DNA from: Geosiphon pyriformis
Taxonomy: Eukaryota > Glomeromycota > Glomeromycetes > Archaeosporales > Geosiphonaceae
Reading direction: 5' to 3'
Assembly (NCBI GenBank): GCA_016748015.1
Contig: JAAOMT010000706.1
Coordinates: forward strand, 689,058 to 753,057
Length of the DNA: 64,000 nucleotides
This document shows positions 35,850 to 47,613 of this stretch, piece by piece. The translations under genes were made by a program, and so were the position numbers. Each line of letters begins with the position of its first letter. Positions within the stretch are counted from its first letter, which is position 1. Under the pieces are notes generated by a model. That model did no database searches. It had not been told where the DNA came from and saw only the letters and a list, made by a program, of their open reading frames with translations.

Positions 35850-37290
35850 AAACTCAACCTTTTGGCCAGTTAAAAGACGACTTTTATAAACTGCTTCTGG
35901 ATGAATTATTGTCATGTTGAGATTTTTGTTGTCAAGTCAAGTTTCTTAGTTTTTTTAAGAAATTTGAAGGTTTATTGTCGAGTCGTCCCTTTCGCACTTT
36001 ATTTTATATACTTCTCTGAATTACTAAACTCTGAACCAACCAAAAGAAAAACGAAGTTGCAACTACTTTGAATAAACTTTTTTGGCAGTAAGATGATTCT
36101 CAGGATTAGCATCCCAACACTTTTCAATTATTTCGACAATACAAGGTAGAATAGGTGGGAGGTAATGAACATTTCAAATAGTCATTAAAGAGTTAGGATT
36201 ATGAAAATATCATCAAAGGGAGGCAATTACCATAATATTATAGCAAAACTATAAATATTACCAACCGTCGTAAACTTTTCTCTTTAAAACTTTTGGCAAA
36301 ATTTAAGGAATTACTCCTATATATATTTTTCTCTCTGATGCAACGATTATTTCTAAGTTATTAATAAGTTGATATAATTCGAGGTCTCTAATATTTAAAT
36401 ACTGCTCACTATATTATAAAATGTTGCCCGAGTGTAGGTTACGATGAACCATACAAGAAGAATGAATATTAACAAGTCCTATAGATATTCTACGCGATCC
36501 TTAATTTATTAGGCTAACTCATAGAATAAAAATTTGTTGATAAAATATTTCCGCATGTTTCCATGTTCGGGAAACTCTATCAAAATTTCATACTCGAATG
36601 TTTCAGCGTTTTGCGTAATTCCATACATTGTGGAGATATATCTTAAATATTTACCTTTGTTATTAATAAACATAGCTCTTTGATTAATAGTGCAAAAAAA
36701 TGATAAATAAATAATAGGTAAATTATAATATAAATAATAATAATTTAATAATCGCTTTAACCATTTCTTCACTATTCTTTATAAATTTTATTGCCTCTAT
36801 CTCTTTTTTCTTTATCATAAAGAAATTAGTCTTTTATATTCTATTTTACCATAATGTTTTTATACTAAAATGATCAATTACTCAATTAATATGTGTTGCT
36901 TATAAATTATACCGAACCTGCCGCACCTATTGTTTATAATACTAACATAGCAGGGGATATTTATTTCTATCTCTAGCAGCATTTTCATACAATCTTAAGG
37001 TAATTTTAGAATTCTTTTAAAATATGCACATTCTTGAGTACCAAATAAATATAATTGAAATCATGCTTCCAAATTTTCTTGTTTTGCTGCTTCATTATAC
37101 CAATAATTTGCTTTCCCAATGCTAATTAAGTAGGAGCAAACCCTTTTTCTGCAATTTCTTCGAATCGTTCAAATGCAAGGGATTTTAATTGTTTCGAGAT
37201 CCAATCCCGCATGAATTTTCTACAACACAAAATGTCCCAACCGGGTTTCCTTTATACATTGCATAAAACAAAAGATCTAAGCAATTTAGT
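35850..37290 (-). pseudogene. Decayed Sel1-repeat plus TKL-type protein kinase gene
   Basis: Read on the minus strand in mixed frames. At 37290-36950: WISKQLKSLAFERFEEIAEKGFAPT, then Sel1-like remnants (ALGK, EAAKQENLEA, LYENAARDRNKY). Then a kinase domain: Gly-loop remnant GRFGIIYK, a lysine strand AIKFIKNSEEMVKA, the hinge region YGITQNAETFEYEILIEF with PEHGNMRKYF (clean frame 36509-36772), the catalytic loop VHRNLHSGNIL (Asp of HRD is Asn), an IYIGVIP...PKVLKRK activation/APE remnant, ECWDANPENHLTA-like C-lobe and a tail HPEAVYKSRLL at about 35912-35851. Frameshifts and stops break every segment. Such Sel1/kinase proteins are a large family in Rhizophagus-like fungi. This copy is dead. Confidence 0.75.
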
Positions 37291-39604
37291 AAAAACAGGT
37301 TTAAATTTTAGGAAGCCGTTGTCTTTTGTTAATGTTGTCATGAGGCAATTCCATGCTTCTTTGTTGACATTGGGTTGATATCATTTGAGAATAAGAAGAA
37401 GTTTGAATTGTCAAAATATTAAATTGAGATTAAAGAGAAGAGATTTTAACAAATGGAATTTTTTATTGCTACCTTAGAGTGATATGTTTAAAACTGTGAT
37501 AAAAGAACACTATCAGATCTAAAATATATTTGCATTTTTACTTTTCGAAATTTGGCAAATTTCTTTTCAAAAACTACGGAGCTAATAACTAAAAATTACC
37601 ACTCAGTTTAATCTAAATATTACGATAGTGAATTATAGCTATATCTAAATTGAATGAATTATACTTTGAAAAAAAAATATTTTCTGTCGAATACAAAGTT
37701 TTTTAGTTGATCAATCAATGAAACTTTCCAAGTATTACAGATAACAATTTTAGCCAACTAGTTTTTATACCAAAATAATTTATTATAATTTTTATTTTTT
37801 AAACAATATTTTTTATTTTCAATAAACTGTGGAATAAATAACTTTAATTATGATTCCAAAAATTTTGCATATATAAAAATCAATCTCTTTTTGTAAATAA
37901 AAGCTATCAAACTAAAACACATTTTCATATTTTATTAAATACATAACTTAAATATATGACAAAATATAATCTTAAAATTGTTAAACCATAAATAAATTGG
38001 CATGTTTCTTTAAATTAATATCATAACAATAAATTAAACATTGTATAAATTAGTGGTTTAAAACACATTACTTTTAAACAAATTCTTTAAAGCAATTAGA
38101 AAAAGACTTTCTGTTTGCATCTCATTTCAAATTTCAAAATTTTTAAAAGACCAAAGTAACTTACTTAAAATAAAAAGTAATTTCGCTTTCTTTTGAATTA
38201 AAAAATCAATTTTTTGTCAAAATTCAACAAATAAATATTTAATTAAAATTTGTAGTCTCACTGTTTCTGCTAATATACAATCATTACGAAATAGGACAAT
38301 ACACACACAATTTATCAATGAAGCCTTCATGAAATTTTTGCAAAAAAATTTGAGAAACAGATGATTTCTTTTCCAAATCATCATCTGTTATTTTTAATAA
38401 GCGTCGTATTTCTGTTTCCATTTTGTTGCATACTTTTATAATATTTAAAGGATTTATTGATAAATGTTCTATTGCTTAATTTTGACCAAAATTAAAAATC
38501 AGGAGCTCCTTTTATCCACATTACAAAAAAACTAAGGTTTGATTATATTTCAACGTGTTATTCAATCACATTTATAAGTTGCTTTCTCTTTTAAAAATAG
38601 ATTACAATTGACGAAAGATAACTTTTTTTTACCTAGTCATAATAATATGCTGATTTTATAATATCATATTATTGAAAAAGCTAAGTTTCAAGTTACAAAA
38701 ATATTTTCAAAATAATTTACCAGTTATTTAATTCTTTTTTTTTTATCTTCTAGATTTCATTATGATTTTCATAGTTATTGAGAAACCGTTAATTTAAATG
38801 AAACTGTTTATTACTTTTGATTTTTCATATATATAAAAATATTGAAAAAATTTGAAAATCAAATTGAATAAAACAATAAAAAAAAGTTTAATTAAATTGT
38901 TTCAAATAAGATTTTTATTAAAATAAAATAATAAATCTTGACTTAAAACTAAAAAAAATTTATAATTAGTATAATTTACAATATTAAAAAAAAATATAAT
39001 AATAACTTAATTTAAAAATAAATTGATTATTTAATTTAAAATATACATTGATAATATAAATAAAAAGTAGAAATAAAGTAAATAATGAGAATTAAATAAA
39101 TCATAAATAATGATGTATTCAATATCATAAAAAGAAAACAAAAAAAAGGTATACTGAGCTTACTAGAAAATGATTCCATTTCAAAAAAATTTATTAAAAA
39201 ATTTTTTTTTATTAAAGAGTTAGTGAAATTATATTTTGATTGAAACTTTTGTATCTTTTCAAATATTTCAAAAGTTTTCTTATTGATTATTTATTAAAAG
39301 TATATTTTTTTGATTTCATTGCCCAGTAAAAAGCTAAAATACAATCTAAATTTTAAAATTCTCATTTAGCGGAGAAAGGCAACTATTCATTAAAAGAGTT
39401 ATATTTTTAATGTTATCCAGCTAAAAAGCGTTTTAGTCTATGATAAAAACCTTATGATTTTTTTTGATTTTTAAAAATTTTATGTTTTAACTTTATTGTG
39501 GGGCTTAAAATAGTAAGCTTAAAAATATTTCCCAGTAATAATTTCTAAGATAGGGTGTACAACCTTCAGAAATGTATAATTAAATTAATCAAATAAACAG
39601 CATT
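37291..39604. other. A+T-rich spacer, no gene seen
   Basis: 3' flank of the BTB-TLDc gene and plain A+T-rich sequence, with no coding frame or RNA gene. Confidence 0.6.
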
Positions 39605-41109
39605 TTATCTTTTCATAATTTGAAAAACTTCATAGTCTTCGATAAATAAATTTACGCCTTGATTTTCTGACCCATGAATTATAATATGCTCATAATCTAC
39701 TGTCTTTAGACAATAGCATCCTGGGGTATTTTTAAAATCTTCGCCACACAATTGAATATTGCCTCTTCCAAATCGGATTCCATAATTTGACCCACCATAA
39801 GGTCCATATGAGTCATTAAATTTGCTAAGTTTAGCATTTTCAACTTTGCCATCTCCGAGGGAAAAAATAAAACTTCCTTTTCCCTGCAGCCAAGCGTTTT
39901 TAGAATGCCATGATTGTGGGTTATAGCCGCCAATTAGCTGACCAGTTCCTTTAACTTTGATTACGCTAACTGTTGCTCCTTTATTATCGCATAATCGATG
40001 AAAATCGGCTGGAGTGAATCCGTCTCGACTGCCTCGAAGTAACAATTTAAATCATTTCCAAATTGATCTTCGAAAGGAGTATTTTCGTCGTTTCCTTGAA
40101 TCCAATGATCGAGCTGTCTTATATTATGCGATCGAAGAAGCTTTGAATCAATATTTAATCGAGAACAACGTAATGGCTGAGCGTCTACAGACTTTTGATG
40201 ACTACCCGGTACGAGATAGTGATGTAAAAGATCTTCGTATAAAGTTCCAGGTAAGATTCTCGCAAATGGTTTTACTTTGTGATAGAAGTCAACTGAAGAT
40301 ATGTTAAAGAACCGGATTAAAGGTATAAGTCTTTCAATGGATTCCTTAAAGGCTTTAAAGTTTTCATCTGTCCAATTAAGAACTTTTTTCGTCTGAATAT
40401 TTGGATCTAATTTAGCAACTCCCCATTCCACAATCTTTTCCCATATCTTAGATTCTTCTATATTTAGGTCATCCCGGGTTAAAATTGAGGAAAGTGCATT
40501 TTCACTAAGGAAGGTAAAATCTTGCGAGTTGAAGACTATAGCTGGATTTTTAGCAACTATTTCGGTGCAGAAATTTTGTAACTTTTTGAAGGAATCATGC
40601 ATAAATGAAGTTTTCTGCAAAGTAGCGAAATTTTCTTCTAGCTCTTTTGCACGGTGTTCAATCAAATGGTCTTCAAGGGGATCAATAATTTTTTCTAGAA
40701 GAAGCTCGTCAGTGGTAACGAGCAATTCTAAAATAGTGGATACTTCATGTTTATCAAGAGAAATCTCGCCATTATAAATATATCTTTGCAGGAAAATCAA
40801 AAGTATGAATTTATGTTGGCAAAAATACTTTAAAGCAAATGAAAAACTTTACCTGAGAATTATATCAAAAATTTTGGGTGAAATATTAGGTTTATCAAAG
40901 ATAATGGTATTATTTTCTCTTTTAATCCCATTACTAGAGAGTGCTACAGCAAAATATGGTGATCTTGCTGCCAAAATTGGCGAATGAGCATGAAAAGTTT
41001 TAATATTAGGCGCTTCTCCAACAACAATCTTAACATCAGAGAAATTCTGGCTATCCAGTAAATTTCCAAAATCATTGGATAAAGCATGAAAGAATTGCTG
41101 GGGTGCCAT
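39605..41109 (-). CDS. BTB-BACK-TLDc protein, interrupted by one frameshift
   Basis: Exon 1 is 41109-40853 (ATG in a MAPQQFFHAL start), the intron is 40852-40784, and exon 2 runs 40783-39605. Exon 1 encodes most of a BTB/POZ domain (DFGNLLDSQNFSDVKI, FHAHSPILAARSPYF), completed by YIYNGEISLDKHE in exon 2. A BACK-like helical region follows (to about GVAKLDPNIQ), a linker, then a C-terminal TLDc domain beginning LLLRGSRDGFTPADFH and including GGYNPQSW and GKGSFIFSL. At about 40049-40051 the reading frame shifts by one base at a short T-run (minus strand), just before the TLDc domain; without it the two frames join smoothly. BTB domains bind cullin-3 or self-associate; TLDc domains bind V-ATPase or are linked to oxidative stress. 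The family is greatly expanded in Rhizophagus-like fungi. The shift may be a true null mutation or a base-call error. Confidence 0.8.
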
Positions 41110-41200
41110 TGGTAAAAGATATAAAAAGCTTTGAAATATTGATATTTCAATCTGCAGTCTTTAAAGAAAGGCATTTTCAACAAAATCAAATCAGCACAAA

Positions 41201-41208
41201 GTTTTATA
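41201..41208 (-). promoter_or_regulatory. TATA box of the BTB-TLDc gene
   Basis: TATAAAAC on the minus strand, about 95 bp upstream of the ATG at 41109. Confidence 0.4.
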
Positions 41209-41259
41209 CTACATTTAATACATGATCGACAGGTGATCGGATAATATTTTTTGACCAAT

Positions 41260-42764
41260 CAAATTAAAATGCACACATTTTTGAATTTGAGTAATAAATT
41301 TCATTCACCTGGAAAAAATTTTATTTTTAAAATATCATTTTTGACTATATAAAAATATTTAAAATGAAAAATCTTAAAAATCCCCCTTTTTGAGCTTTAA
41401 ATATATATAATTTCTGTTACGGATTTTTAGTAATACTTAACACAAAAATAATAATATGAATAAGCTCGAATTTATATTTTATAATTATGAAAAATCAAAA
41501 AATTTCACTTGTTAAAAGTTAAGAGCATAAAAACTGGTTTAAAACTTTAATAAAAAACAATTAAATTCAAGAGGTAAAATTGACTAGATTTGAAATTATT
41601 TGTTCTTAGTTTTGAATCGGTAAACATGTAGTTGAATACCGAACCAAATCAATATCTGGTATAAGGGTTAAAATCAGAAACTTGGAAATATTATTGCACG
41701 ATTTGATTTTCTAAAAATTTTTTGGGAATTAATGCTTGTAAACATATACATGAACTCAAAGAGAAGCTTCTTTGGCTTTAAAAATATGAATCGCTCTTAT
41801 TATAGTTCATATTTTGGGAAAGACCTGAAACATTGTGAAAGTTCATAAACAAATATTATTTTAGAAAAAAAGCCGAACCAAAAATTGCTCAAAAATTCTT
41901 AATATAATTATTATACAAAATATTGCTATAGTAAATTCTTTTGTCTTGACATTTTTAAATCTTTTAAGCTTAAACTTAAAATAAAAATATGAATAATTCA
42001 TTTCGTTTATAAAAGTTTTGGTTGCTTTTCTTGCCTAAATTTGGTAAACTTTTGAATTTTAAAATTTTTTTAACACTTATAGTAAAATCTAAAGAATTCT
42101 AAAAAAAGAGTTTACAATGTTTTTTTTTACTAAATATATAATTACTCATTTATTTTGAAAAAATTTTATATTATATATAAATATTCCTTCTTTCGAAACT
42201 TTCTAAAAACTAAATTATTCAAATAATTAAAATTTTTTCAAAAAAACCATACAAAATTTTTTATCAGTTTTGAATACAGCCAAACAACTTTTTGCAAAGT
42301 TTCAAAATAAATATGGGGTTATTGAATTGATTACAACACAATTCCAAAATTGTGGTAAGCAATATTTTCAGATAAAAATATTGTTGAACATCATAAAAAA
42401 TAGCCAAGGTATTTCTGATGTAATTTACCTTTTTTTTTTTTAACATTATTTTTTCAACTTTTATTGAGATTAAACATTTTTTTTAAAAGGTCAAAAGCAA
42501 ACTTAAATTTATATCAAGTTAAAACATTTCTCTACCAAGCTATAAAAATAATTTCAGTTTTCATATAAAATTTGAAGAAATATCAAAACATAAGCAAAGA
42601 ATTTTCACAAAGACAATCTTATTAATAATTTTATAGTAGGCTTCAAATTTTTTAGTGCCATCAATATGTTTAGATATCAAGTTTTACCCTCATTAAATTA
42701 TCACATCCCTAGCAAAAACAAATATTTAAATGAAATCACTATTGGCTAAATTTTTGCGAAAAAA
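41260..42764. other. A+T-rich spacer, no gene seen
   Basis: No coding frame of believable composition on either strand. Confidence 0.6.
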
Positions 42765-43305
42765 AATCATAAATTCCAATTTTATTTATTTTGCAATTTA
42801 ATTTGTGCTTAACCAGTTTCAATTAACTTAAAACATATATATTTATAATATTATTTAAATTCATATAAAATATACTTTTAAATAAAATTTATATCTTTTA
42901 GTTGAATATGGGTAAATGAACCTTTTGCATATTTTTCTTTGACAGTTTAAACTTAACACATTTAATAATAATTTTTTTATAATACATTCAGCAAAGTAAA
43001 AAAATATCTTTGAAAAAATACTTATTATAAGAGATAACTGATAATATTTTCTCCAAGAAAGTTAAGACATTGAAATTATCTGAAAAAGATTAATTTGAAT
43101 TTCGAAATTCAAATTTATTCCATATTTTGCAATATCATTTCGAGAGCTATTATAAAATATCATATAAATTAACTCTCTATTGCTTTAAAAATGGGTATAA
43201 AAGAATTTAAATTTATTTAAAGCTAATTGGTCTTGCTAAATTTATTTAGTAAAAAGGATCTATAATTAGGAGGAAGCAAACATTTTATCTAATTTAGATT
43301 TTCTT
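42765..43305 (+). repeat. Dispersed repeat R1, copy C
   Basis: The left part (42765-42990) matches 63670-63905 at the right window edge (shared AAACATATATAT, TTGAATATGGGTTAA-like and AGTTTAAACTTAAC stretches). The right part (43000-43305) matches both 63915-64000 and 12620-12910 in the right arm of the inverted duplication (shared TATTATAAGAGATAACTGAT, TTAAGACATTGAAATTATCTG, GAGAGCTATTATAAAA, TTAGTAAAAAGGATCTATA). It has no coding capacity. Gene sequence does not follow it here, unlike at 12963. Confidence 0.75.
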
Positions 43306-45467
43306 ATTGTATTCTTTTTTTGGAGGATTCGAAAAAAAAGGGCAAAATTTTAAACCGTAATACTATTAATATATACATTGCAAGTCCAAAACTCTCGTAA
43401 TAAATAGCTTCTATTACACAATTTTGAAACTTTATTATTTATTTTCCTTTGAAATAAATAGTCTTGATATTGACTCGTTTACTTTTATCAATTCCATTTC
43501 TGAATCACGTTAAAAGTAAAAATTTTGTTTCACAATTTCTTTAAGCTTTTGAATTTTGTTTATAATTTTTTCTGCAAAATTAAACGAAAAAGTTTTTTGC
43601 AATACTTTTTTAAATTTTTATTAATATAATTTCAAGTAAATTTTTAAAGATGATAGACTGTCTCAAAAAAAAAAAAAAAAATTTCAACCAGTTTCCAATG
43701 AATTTTAAAACTCTAATCGGATCTGAGACACTTTTAATATAATTGCAGAGCTGCATAAATTTAATTTAAAAAATTAAATTTTAATGACGAAAGTTTAAAG
43801 AATGTCATAATTCTTTTAACCCAAAAGCAATTAATGCTAGATTTCTAGTCAAGAAAATTTATTGTCGGGAACATTTTTTTAAGAAAGTTTAATCAACTTA
43901 ATATTATAAACACAATGCAATTAGTTGCATAATAATTTACTTTCAATTTAATCTCGGAATATAAAAGTTTTTTGTACTATAACGATTTAAGATTGGAATC
44001 AATTAACGATCTTTATTGAATAATGAAAAATTACTTTTTACGAAAAATTCTGGGCAACGTTTAACAATTAAGCAATAATTTAATTTCGAAACTTCAATAT
44101 ATAAATGTTAAAGTCAATTTGAAACGTCCCCTTTGTTTCACCAAATAAATAATGATAGAACAAAATTAATTTTTTCTTTGTTACAAGATGCAATTAAATT
44201 TCCGTAATATATATATATATATAAATATTTATATCAGAAAATTGTTAATCTATGTATAACATAACAAAGAACGTTCTTCGAAATGAGGTTTCAAAAAAAT
44301 TTAATTTCCAAAAAACCAAATTGATTTATTTATATTACTTTTTTTAAAAAAAAAATTTAAAATTTTCCTATTATAGTAACTGTTAATTTATGCTTAAATA
44401 TATATATTTAATTTAATCTAAATTCTAGAAAAATTTAAAACTAATAAAAAATATATATATATATATATATATTAACATCATATTATTTTAAAGCACAGAA
44501 ATTATTCTGAATCTGAAAGATTTGATTATTATACTTGAAATTTTTTTTTTTTTTTAAAAAAGCTTGGTGTTAATTTAAACTTTAAATAAGTTATGATTAG
44601 TATTTCAAAAAGAATTTTCTAATATTTATCTCAAAATATTTCATGCACTTTATATAAGGTTTTAATTTCAAATTAAAAAGTGCTTTTTCTTATTTATTTT
44701 CAAAAATGGATTTTTACCACTTATTATCAAATTTATTTTTTGTGCCAAAAAGTGTCTATTTTTATTTATTAATTAATTAATTAATATTTGTTCAAACATT
44801 TCATTTCAGAATATTACTCAAAGGAAATGTGGCTATTTTAAAAAAAAATGGAACCCAGAATTTTTAAACAGCGATCTGAAAATTAGAGGACAATGAACCT
44901 TTACTCTTCTATCATTAGATCCCAGATTCACGTGCGATCTTCTATTGGATCGCTTTCAACTTAATTGAATGTTTGTTTTTCCGTGTTTGGAATACAACAA
45001 TTTTTGACCAACAAAAATAACGCGATCCACAATATTAAAATAATATCTCAAAACTATCGGAGAAATATATACAAACATTCTATTCAATAATTCCGGAATA
45101 TTATGATAGGCGTTTATCAAGAGGGCATGTCATCATCCATAGTATCATAACCAAAAAACCTGAAACTTTGATCCCGCTCGATTCTCGAACATCAGAGGCC
45201 ATCTATATAAAAAGCTTTGACTCAAATTAATAGTTGAAATTTGGTATTTTGAAAAGTTATTAAATATTACTAGACTTCTGCGTTTCAATCATCTATAAAC
45301 TTTTTATAGTGACGCTTTAGAGATTTTTCCGCTTTAACTCCTATTTTTTATTCATAATCAACTCATTATTATATGTACTGAATCGCTAGATCCTTTTGTT
45401 GATTTTGAAGTGGATATTTTAATCTTTAATTTATATTACCATCACCAAAATTTAAAATTAAATTAAT
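43306..45467. other. A+T-rich spacer and protease promoter
   Basis: No gene is seen up to 44860. From 44860 to 45240 base composition becomes more balanced and holds four GCGATC/GATCGC sites (44871, 44934, 44948, 45022) and a TATA box, which I read as the promoter of the protease gene. Confidence 0.5.
45204..45214 (+). promoter_or_regulatory. TATA box of the aspartic protease gene
   Basis: TATATAAAAAG lies about 254 bp before the ATG, implying a fairly long 5' leader (or an unseen leader intron). Confidence 0.45.
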
Positions 45468-46968
45468 ATGAAATCTTCATGTTTTCTAACCTTTTTCAGT
45501 ATAATAACAATCTATATCTTCGTCACAAAGGCTCAAATAGAAATAAATTTAAATATAAACCTTCAAGAGATCGCGGAAATGGCCCATAATTTGTTGATTC
45601 CAATCCACAAAGAGTCACCACCAAAAATTGAATGGGGACTTAAACGATTATACGAAATAGGGATCACCAAACGAAAATATCATGCTCTTTTCCACGAGTA
45701 TGATTCAAAGTTTAGTCTGGAAGATATCGTCATAAATTCTAAAACTCTTTTGGATTTTATTACCAAATACTTGGATTCAAAAATGATTGATTTCCAATCA
45801 GAAAATCTTTTGGAATTAGAAAATCTTGGTAGAGATATTGGCTATTACGGAAAAGTCAAGATCGGTGGTCAAACATTTGATGTTTTATTAGACACTGCAT
45901 CCGCAGATTTTTGGGTACCTAGCACAAAATGCAAAAGTTTAGATAATTCATGTGAGAATCGTAGAAAATTTTTTCCTCAAAAATCAAAAACATTCAAACG
46001 TGTTAAAGGCTCGTTTTCCGTTAGATACGGGGTCGGATCGGTTAAGGGAAAACTTGGGGTTGATACGTTTGAGATTTCAGGGATGAAAGCATATAAGCAA
46101 AGATTTGGTTTATCCACCTTTGAAAAAAATTTCTCCAAAGTTAAATATGATGGTATATTGGGTTTAGCTTTTGATAAACTTAGTAGACAAAAAGCTGCAA
46201 CACCTTATAGAACACCATTTTCTACTTTGGTTGCCCAGCATCAATTTCGTGAACCAATTTTCTCATTTTCTCTAACACGGGCCAAGGATGGTGCAGGCAA
46301 TGGAGAATTATTGTTTGGTGATGTTCCCTATAAAAATTTAAAGAGTAATATTATAGAAATTCCTATTTCTTCAGATAATGGATTATGGGAAATCAATATT
46401 GATGGTACATTTGTTGACACACAACTGATTAAATTTAATAACCGCACTACTATAATTGATACAGGTATAGTTTTTGTGAATATTTATGACACAAATCATG
46501 GTGTAAAAAAACCATCTAATTAAGCTCTCTTTTTTTTTTTCCAGGCTCAACATTAATGCTTTTACCACCTGATGATGCATTTGCAATACATGATTTAATT
46601 CCAGGCGCAGTAATGGATAATGCTGGAAATTTTTTTGTTCCTGTAAGAAAAATTTTAGTTTGAGTTTATTTGCTTTAGAAATTTTTTACCAGTCAATTTA
46701 AACTCTTTTCCATATTATTTAGTGTAATACGACAACAATTGTTTCCCTTGTATTTAATGGGGTCAAATTTAATATTAACCCAAAAGATTTGGCCCGGGAT
46801 TATATTAAATCGTTGGATCTTTGCCTTTCAGGAATCGCAGGCGAGAAATTAGGTAGTGGTACCCAATGGATATTGGGCGATGTTTTCTTGAAGAACGTAA
46901 TTTCGATATTTAATATTAAAAATAAAACTGTTGGATTCGCAAGATCCGAGGATCCATTGTTGATTTAA
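45468..46968 (+). CDS. Secreted pepsin-like aspartic protease (A1 family)
   Basis: Exons 45468-46464, 46545-46642 and 46723-46968 join in phase to give 446 residues. There is a signal peptide of about 22 residues (cleavage near TKA/Q), a propeptide of about 95 residues, then the bilobed protease. The first catalytic site is LLDTASADFWVPS with Asp142; the family norm is DTGS, so Gly is Ala here. The flap tyrosine is Tyr187 in RYGVGS. The second site IIDTGS has Asp331 and is split by intron 1 within its glycine codon, followed by TLMLLPPDDA. The conserved C-terminal strand reads QWILGDVFLKN...FN and VGFARS. Cysteines are placed as for two lobe disulfides. It should be an active extracellular or vacuolar acid protease; no GPI-type hydrophobic tail is present. 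Confidence 0.9.
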
Positions 46969-46981
46969 ATGATATGAGAGT

Positions 46982-47034
46982 GTCAGTCAGTCAGTCAGTC
47001 AGTCAGTCATTCATTCATTCATTCATTCATTCAT
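46982..47034. repeat. (TCAG)n(TCAT)n tetranucleotide array
   Basis: Starts a few bases after the protease stop codon: about six TCAG-type units followed by about six TCAT units. Confidence 0.95.
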
Positions 47035-47549
47035 TTTTGTTTACATAAATATTATTTCCCCCTCCCCCCCCCCCCTTTACAATTCCGAGAAAATTCGAAA
47101 GAATTTTATAGAATACAATCACTTAAATAAATGCATATCCTCATCTCATTAGTGTTAAAAAGAAAAACATGAATTTCAAAATCTGAAAAATAAAACATTC
47201 CTTGGATAATTTTCAGTTTGATTATTAATTTTTTTTTTTCAACTAATGAATAATAATAAAACTTTTTGTTTTGAGTTATTAAAACAAACTTTTAAAAAAT
47301 TATCATCTTCCAAAAACGTGCCAAATCAATAGTACAGAATTCTTTGTCTTTATGAGGACATAATTTTGTTTATTTATTTTTCATTTGGGATATAAATAGT
47401 ACAAAACAATCCACATTTGAAAGAAAGACTAATAAAAAAAAAGATTTATAAATTTAAGTTAGGTTAATGAAAAGAAGATAATCTTTTCAATTTTAGCTAC
47501 TTTAGGTCTCAGGGGCTTGTTAGAACCTTGCATTCCTGATAATCTTGGG

Positions 47550-47554
<5 letters not shown>

Positions 47555-47589
<35 letters not shown>

Positions 47590-47613
47590 NNNNNNNNNNN
47601 NNNNNNNNNNNNN
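47555..47613. other. Poly-G run into an N gap
   Basis: 35 G from 47555 to 47589, then 24 N from 47590 to 47613, then GGGCGGGAG. The true length of the G-rich tract is unknown. Confidence 0.97.

Noticed and set aside
40014-40777. Plus-strand frames inside the BTB-BACK-TLDc gene
   Set aside because: Antisense shadows of the conserved minus-strand domains.
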